From assembly GCA_025056455.1 (NCBI GenBank), contig JANWVY010000001.1, forward strand, positions 815,757 through 879,756: a stretch of DNA of 64,000 nucleotides. The letters are read 5' to 3'. This DNA is from Bryobacteraceae bacterium (GTDB lineage Bacteria > Acidobacteriota > Terriglobia > Bryobacterales > Bryobacteraceae). Positions 62,404 to 64,000 of the stretch are shown one piece after another (position 1 is the first letter of the stretch; every line of letters starts with the position of its first letter). The position numbers were made by a program, and so were the translations under genes. The notes under the pieces are model-generated. The model ran no database searches, had not been told where the DNA came from, and worked only from the letters and a program-made list of their open reading frames with translations.

Positions 62404-63326
62404 TGAATCTTCTCTCACGTCGCAATTTTTTGCTGCTCGCGCCGGCGGTTTTTCGCAACCAAGCTACGTCTTTACCCAGCCGCTGGATGCAAGACCATCA
62501 CTACGAGGCGCACGCCGTTGTGCTGCTTCTCGGCGTGCCTTTGCTCCGTAGGAGAGGTGTGGGCGGAGCTTGGCTCCGCATGCAAGGAAACCAAAATCTG
62601 GCTAGCCAGCTGTTGAGCTTCCAATTTGCGGCAGGTTCAATTCCTAGCAAGGCCGCCGGTCTCAACCGCCTGGGCTACCTCGAGGAAGAAGTCCGACTCG
62701 ACGCTAGCGGCCGCCGGCGGGCGAATTACTTTGGCGTCATGACCGCTTCGCAAGAAGAAACCTTCGAGCAAGCCCGGCAGGCGGTTCGTCAAACAGGCGC
62801 GTCGGAAAAAACCTTTGTTGCGATGCGTGGCGAGATCGATCAAAGCGTGGTGCGCAATTGCACGACCGTTCTCACTTTCGATCATTGTCCCGGCTGGCCC
62901 CATGTCGATCAGCTGGCCGGACAGTGCCGCCAGAGCTTGGCGAACCTCCAACTTTCCGAGACAGGGGCCCATTCCCCGCTCACCTTTCTCCATGCCCTCT
63001 ACGAGGCCATGCGGTCGGGCGGCGAGCAAAAGCAGCGCTTTTGCCATAGCGGCAAACCCTATGTCCTGCACACCCGCGCGCGCAAAGATCCAAAAAGCGG
63101 CAGCGACTTCCTTGAACGTGGCTTGGTGGAGCGCGAGGATGATGTCTGGAACCTCGAAGGTCAAATTCATAAAGGGCATCCGGCCGGGCGGGGCGCACCC
63201 AGCTCCACTTTTCAGATTTGGTACGCCCATCAAGCTCCCGCCGTGAAACCCTTGCGCTTTACACTCAAGCCCAAATCCTTTTTGAAGTTGAGCTTCGAGT
63301 TGCGGGCGGAAAATCAAACGCGCTGA
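62403..63326 (+). CDS. Secreted protein of unknown function
   Basis: The protein has 307 residues from ATG 62403, which shares one base with the glycosyltransferase stop (TGATG). A Tat-like leader is present (MNLLSRRNFLLLAPAVF). The mature part has a beta-alpha character, with segments such as WMQDHHYEAHAVVLLLGVPL, LSFQFAAGSIPSK, VLTFDHCPGWPHVDQLAG and, at the end, IWYAHQAPAVKPLRFTL. No family is recognised. The Cys in DHCPGW, the Cys in AGQCRQ and several His could be functional. Coupling to the GT4 gene suggests a role in the same envelope or glycan process. Confidence 0.6.
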   Translation: MNLLSRRNFLLLAPAVFRNQATSLPSRWMQDHHYEAHAVVLLLGVPLLRRRGVGGAWLRMQGNQNLASQLLSFQFAAGSIPSKAAGLNRLGYLEEEVRLDASGRRRANYFGVMTASQEETFEQARQAVRQTGASEKTFVAMRGEIDQSVVRNCTTVLTFDHCPGWPHVDQLAGQCRQSLANLQLSETGAHSPLTFLHALYEAMRSGGEQKQRFCHSGKPYVLHTRARKDPKSGSDFLERGLVEREDDVWNLEGQIHKGHPAGRGAPSSTFQIWYAHQAPAVKPLRFTLKPKSFLKLSFELRAENQTR

Positions 63327-63456
63327 TTGGACTCGACTCTCAAGCAGCCAGAGGGTTGGCCAGTAAGCCACCCTCACCCCTGGGCCAGCAAGCCGCCCCC
63401 CTTCAACGTTGGCGCCAGCTTCTTCCGACATATTTTTTGCCAGATTTTCATTCCCC

Positions 63457-63484
63457 TCGACAAAAAAAGCTGATAGAGTATAGG
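63457..63484 (+). promoter_or_regulatory. Possible promoter of the RRM gene
   Basis: TCGACA and TATAGG are spaced by 16 bp, about 185 bp before the GTG at 63669. An A-run follows the -35. Confidence 0.4.
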
Positions 63485-63505
63485 TGCAGTTGTTTTCTGA
63501 TTGCC

Positions 63506-63573
63506 CCTTGCTCGTTCGGGTTAGGGCAGTTCGAGGAGGCTAGTTGAGAAACCCGGTTCGGGCAAGGTTTTTT
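63506..63573 (+). terminator. Terminator-like hairpin in the RRM gene leader
   Basis: The left arm (63506-63522) pairs with the right arm (63550-63567) as 15 bp with one G-U pair and a small 2x3 internal loop. TTTTTT follows directly at 63568-63573. The 27-nt loop holds GAGGAGG (63533-63539). It may end the upstream operon or, if the promoter at 63457 is used, act as an attenuator. Confidence 0.55.
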
Positions 63574-63627
63574 CCCCGCTTGGTTGCCTGCCGCTGGATT
63601 GCTGGTTCTGGTTGGGCTAAATCCTAA
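63544..63627 (+). CDS. Possible 27-residue leader ORF
   Basis: A TTG at 63544 lies 4 nt after GAGGAGG and opens 27 codons ending TAA at 63627. The peptide begins MRNPVRARFFPRL and is Arg- and Trp-containing. It crosses the hairpin's right arm, so its translation would disturb the stem. It is supported only by position and the ribosome binding site. Confidence 0.25.
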   Translation: MRNPVRARFFPRLVACRWIAGSGWAKS

Positions 63628-63668
63628 TCCTTCTGGGTCTCTCTTCTGCAACGTTTGGAGTTTGGATT

Positions 63669-64000
63669 GTGAAGAATATTTTTGTTGGAAATTTGTCTTT
63701 TGGCTCCACAGAAGAAGACGTGCGGGCCATGTTCGAGCAGTATGGAAGTGTGGACCGCGTCAGCGTGATCACCGACCGGGAGACTGGCCGTTCGCGTGGC
63801 TTTGCGTTCGTTGAAATGGGCGATGACGCAGAAGCCGATCGGGCAATTGCCTCTCTGAACGGAGCGCAAGTGGCTGGTCGCACCATTAACGTCAACGAGG
63901 CCCGACCCAAATCGGAGCGACCTATGGGCGGATTTAGCGAGCGTCGAGGCGGCTCCGGGCGAGGGCGTGGCTCTCGTGGCTCTGGCTACGGCGATCGCTA
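63669..64000 (+). CDS. RRM RNA-binding protein (3' end outside window)
   Basis: At least 110 residues from GTG 63669, with GGAG 8 nt ahead. A single RRM fold spans about 1-80: RNP2 is IFVGNLSF and RNP1 is RGFAFVEM, with VAGRTINVNEARPK at the end. An Arg/Gly-rich tail (GGFSERRGGSGRGRGSRG) follows and runs off the window. Bacterial single-RRM proteins with RG tails (Rbp type) bind RNA and are often cold-induced. A leader of about 185 nt is possible and contains a terminator-like hairpin, which suggests control at the RNA level. Confidence 0.92.
   Translation, partial: MKNIFVGNLSFGSTEEDVRAMFEQYGSVDRVSVITDRETGRSRGFAFVEMGDDAEADRAIASLNGAQVAGRTINVNEARPKSERPMGGFSERRGGSGRGRGSRGSGYGDR

Larger units (their letters stand above)
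63327..63668. other. 342-bp gap before the RRM gene
   Basis: The first 120 bp show nothing I recognise. The rest contains a possible promoter, a terminator-like hairpin and a possible leader ORF, listed separately. Confidence 0.5.

Overview
The window looks like a chromosomal segment of an Acidobacteriota bacterium, most likely of the Bryobacterales/Solibacter type. I infer this from family content, not from any marker-gene comparison. The signs are Oar-like TonB-dependent proteins with an N-terminal carboxypeptidase-regulatory domain, a winged-helix/PD40 membrane regulator, an ECF sigma factor divergent from a TPR Ser/Thr kinase, an acidobacterial VWFA-type secreted protein, a DUF1549/DUF1553 plus DUF1501 pair, and many secreted (Sec or Tat) hydrolases. 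Gene density is high and spacing is often zero or overlapping. I see no rRNA, tRNA, CRISPR array, IS element or prophage.

Layout. 1-9.8 kb: 3' part of a tRNA nucleotidyltransferase-like gene, a truncated hemoglobin, a secreted GH2 enzyme with a large extra N-terminal region, a DegT aminotransferase, a winged-helix/PD40 regulator and a secreted GH51 arabinofuranosidase. 9.8-25.2 kb: an Oar-like receptor ending in a clear terminator, a fused GldF/GldG transporter with a DUF4340 partner, a DUF5666 protein, a second Oar-like receptor, a two-component pair and a double cyclophilin. 25.3-31.2 kb: a coupled minus-strand set (Tat amidohydrolase, secreted double-VOC protein, hexaheme cytochrome c) divergent from a 4-coumarate-CoA-ligase-like gene, then a secreted DinB-like protein and an Isc-type ferredoxin. 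31.3-45.3 kb: a small basic ORF, a HELAH metalloprotease, a MoaD-MoaE fusion, a VWA protein, a membrane-anchored SIR2-like protein, Hfq, inositol monophosphatase, two alpha/beta hydrolases, a sugar isomerase-like protein, and the kinase/ECF pair. 45.4-54.3 kb: lon, clpB, tonB, a small secreted protein, rocD and a DUF1648 protein. 54.3-64 kb: the DUF1549/DUF1553 and DUF1501 pair, an MFS transporter with an M19 dipeptidase, a three-gene coupled set (membrane protein, GT4 glycosyltransferase, unknown secreted protein), and an RRM RNA-binding protein running off the end.

How the genes fit together. The two Oar-like receptors and TonB suggest TonB-energised uptake. The GH2, GH51, esterase and isomerase-like proteins suggest breakdown of plant or microbial polysaccharides. 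The MFS/dipeptidase and rocD genes suggest peptide and amino-acid use. clpB and lon are housekeeping protein quality control.

The most unusual item is the SIR2-like protein. It appears to place a cytoplasmic NAD-binding SIR2-like domain behind two membrane spans and a large extracytoplasmic beta-rich domain, and it carries a His-to-Tyr change at the usual catalytic position. Other items worth checking are the amidohydrolase/VOC/cytochrome operon, a terminator-like hairpin with a leader ORF ahead of the RRM gene, and the ATPase-less GldFG-type transporter.
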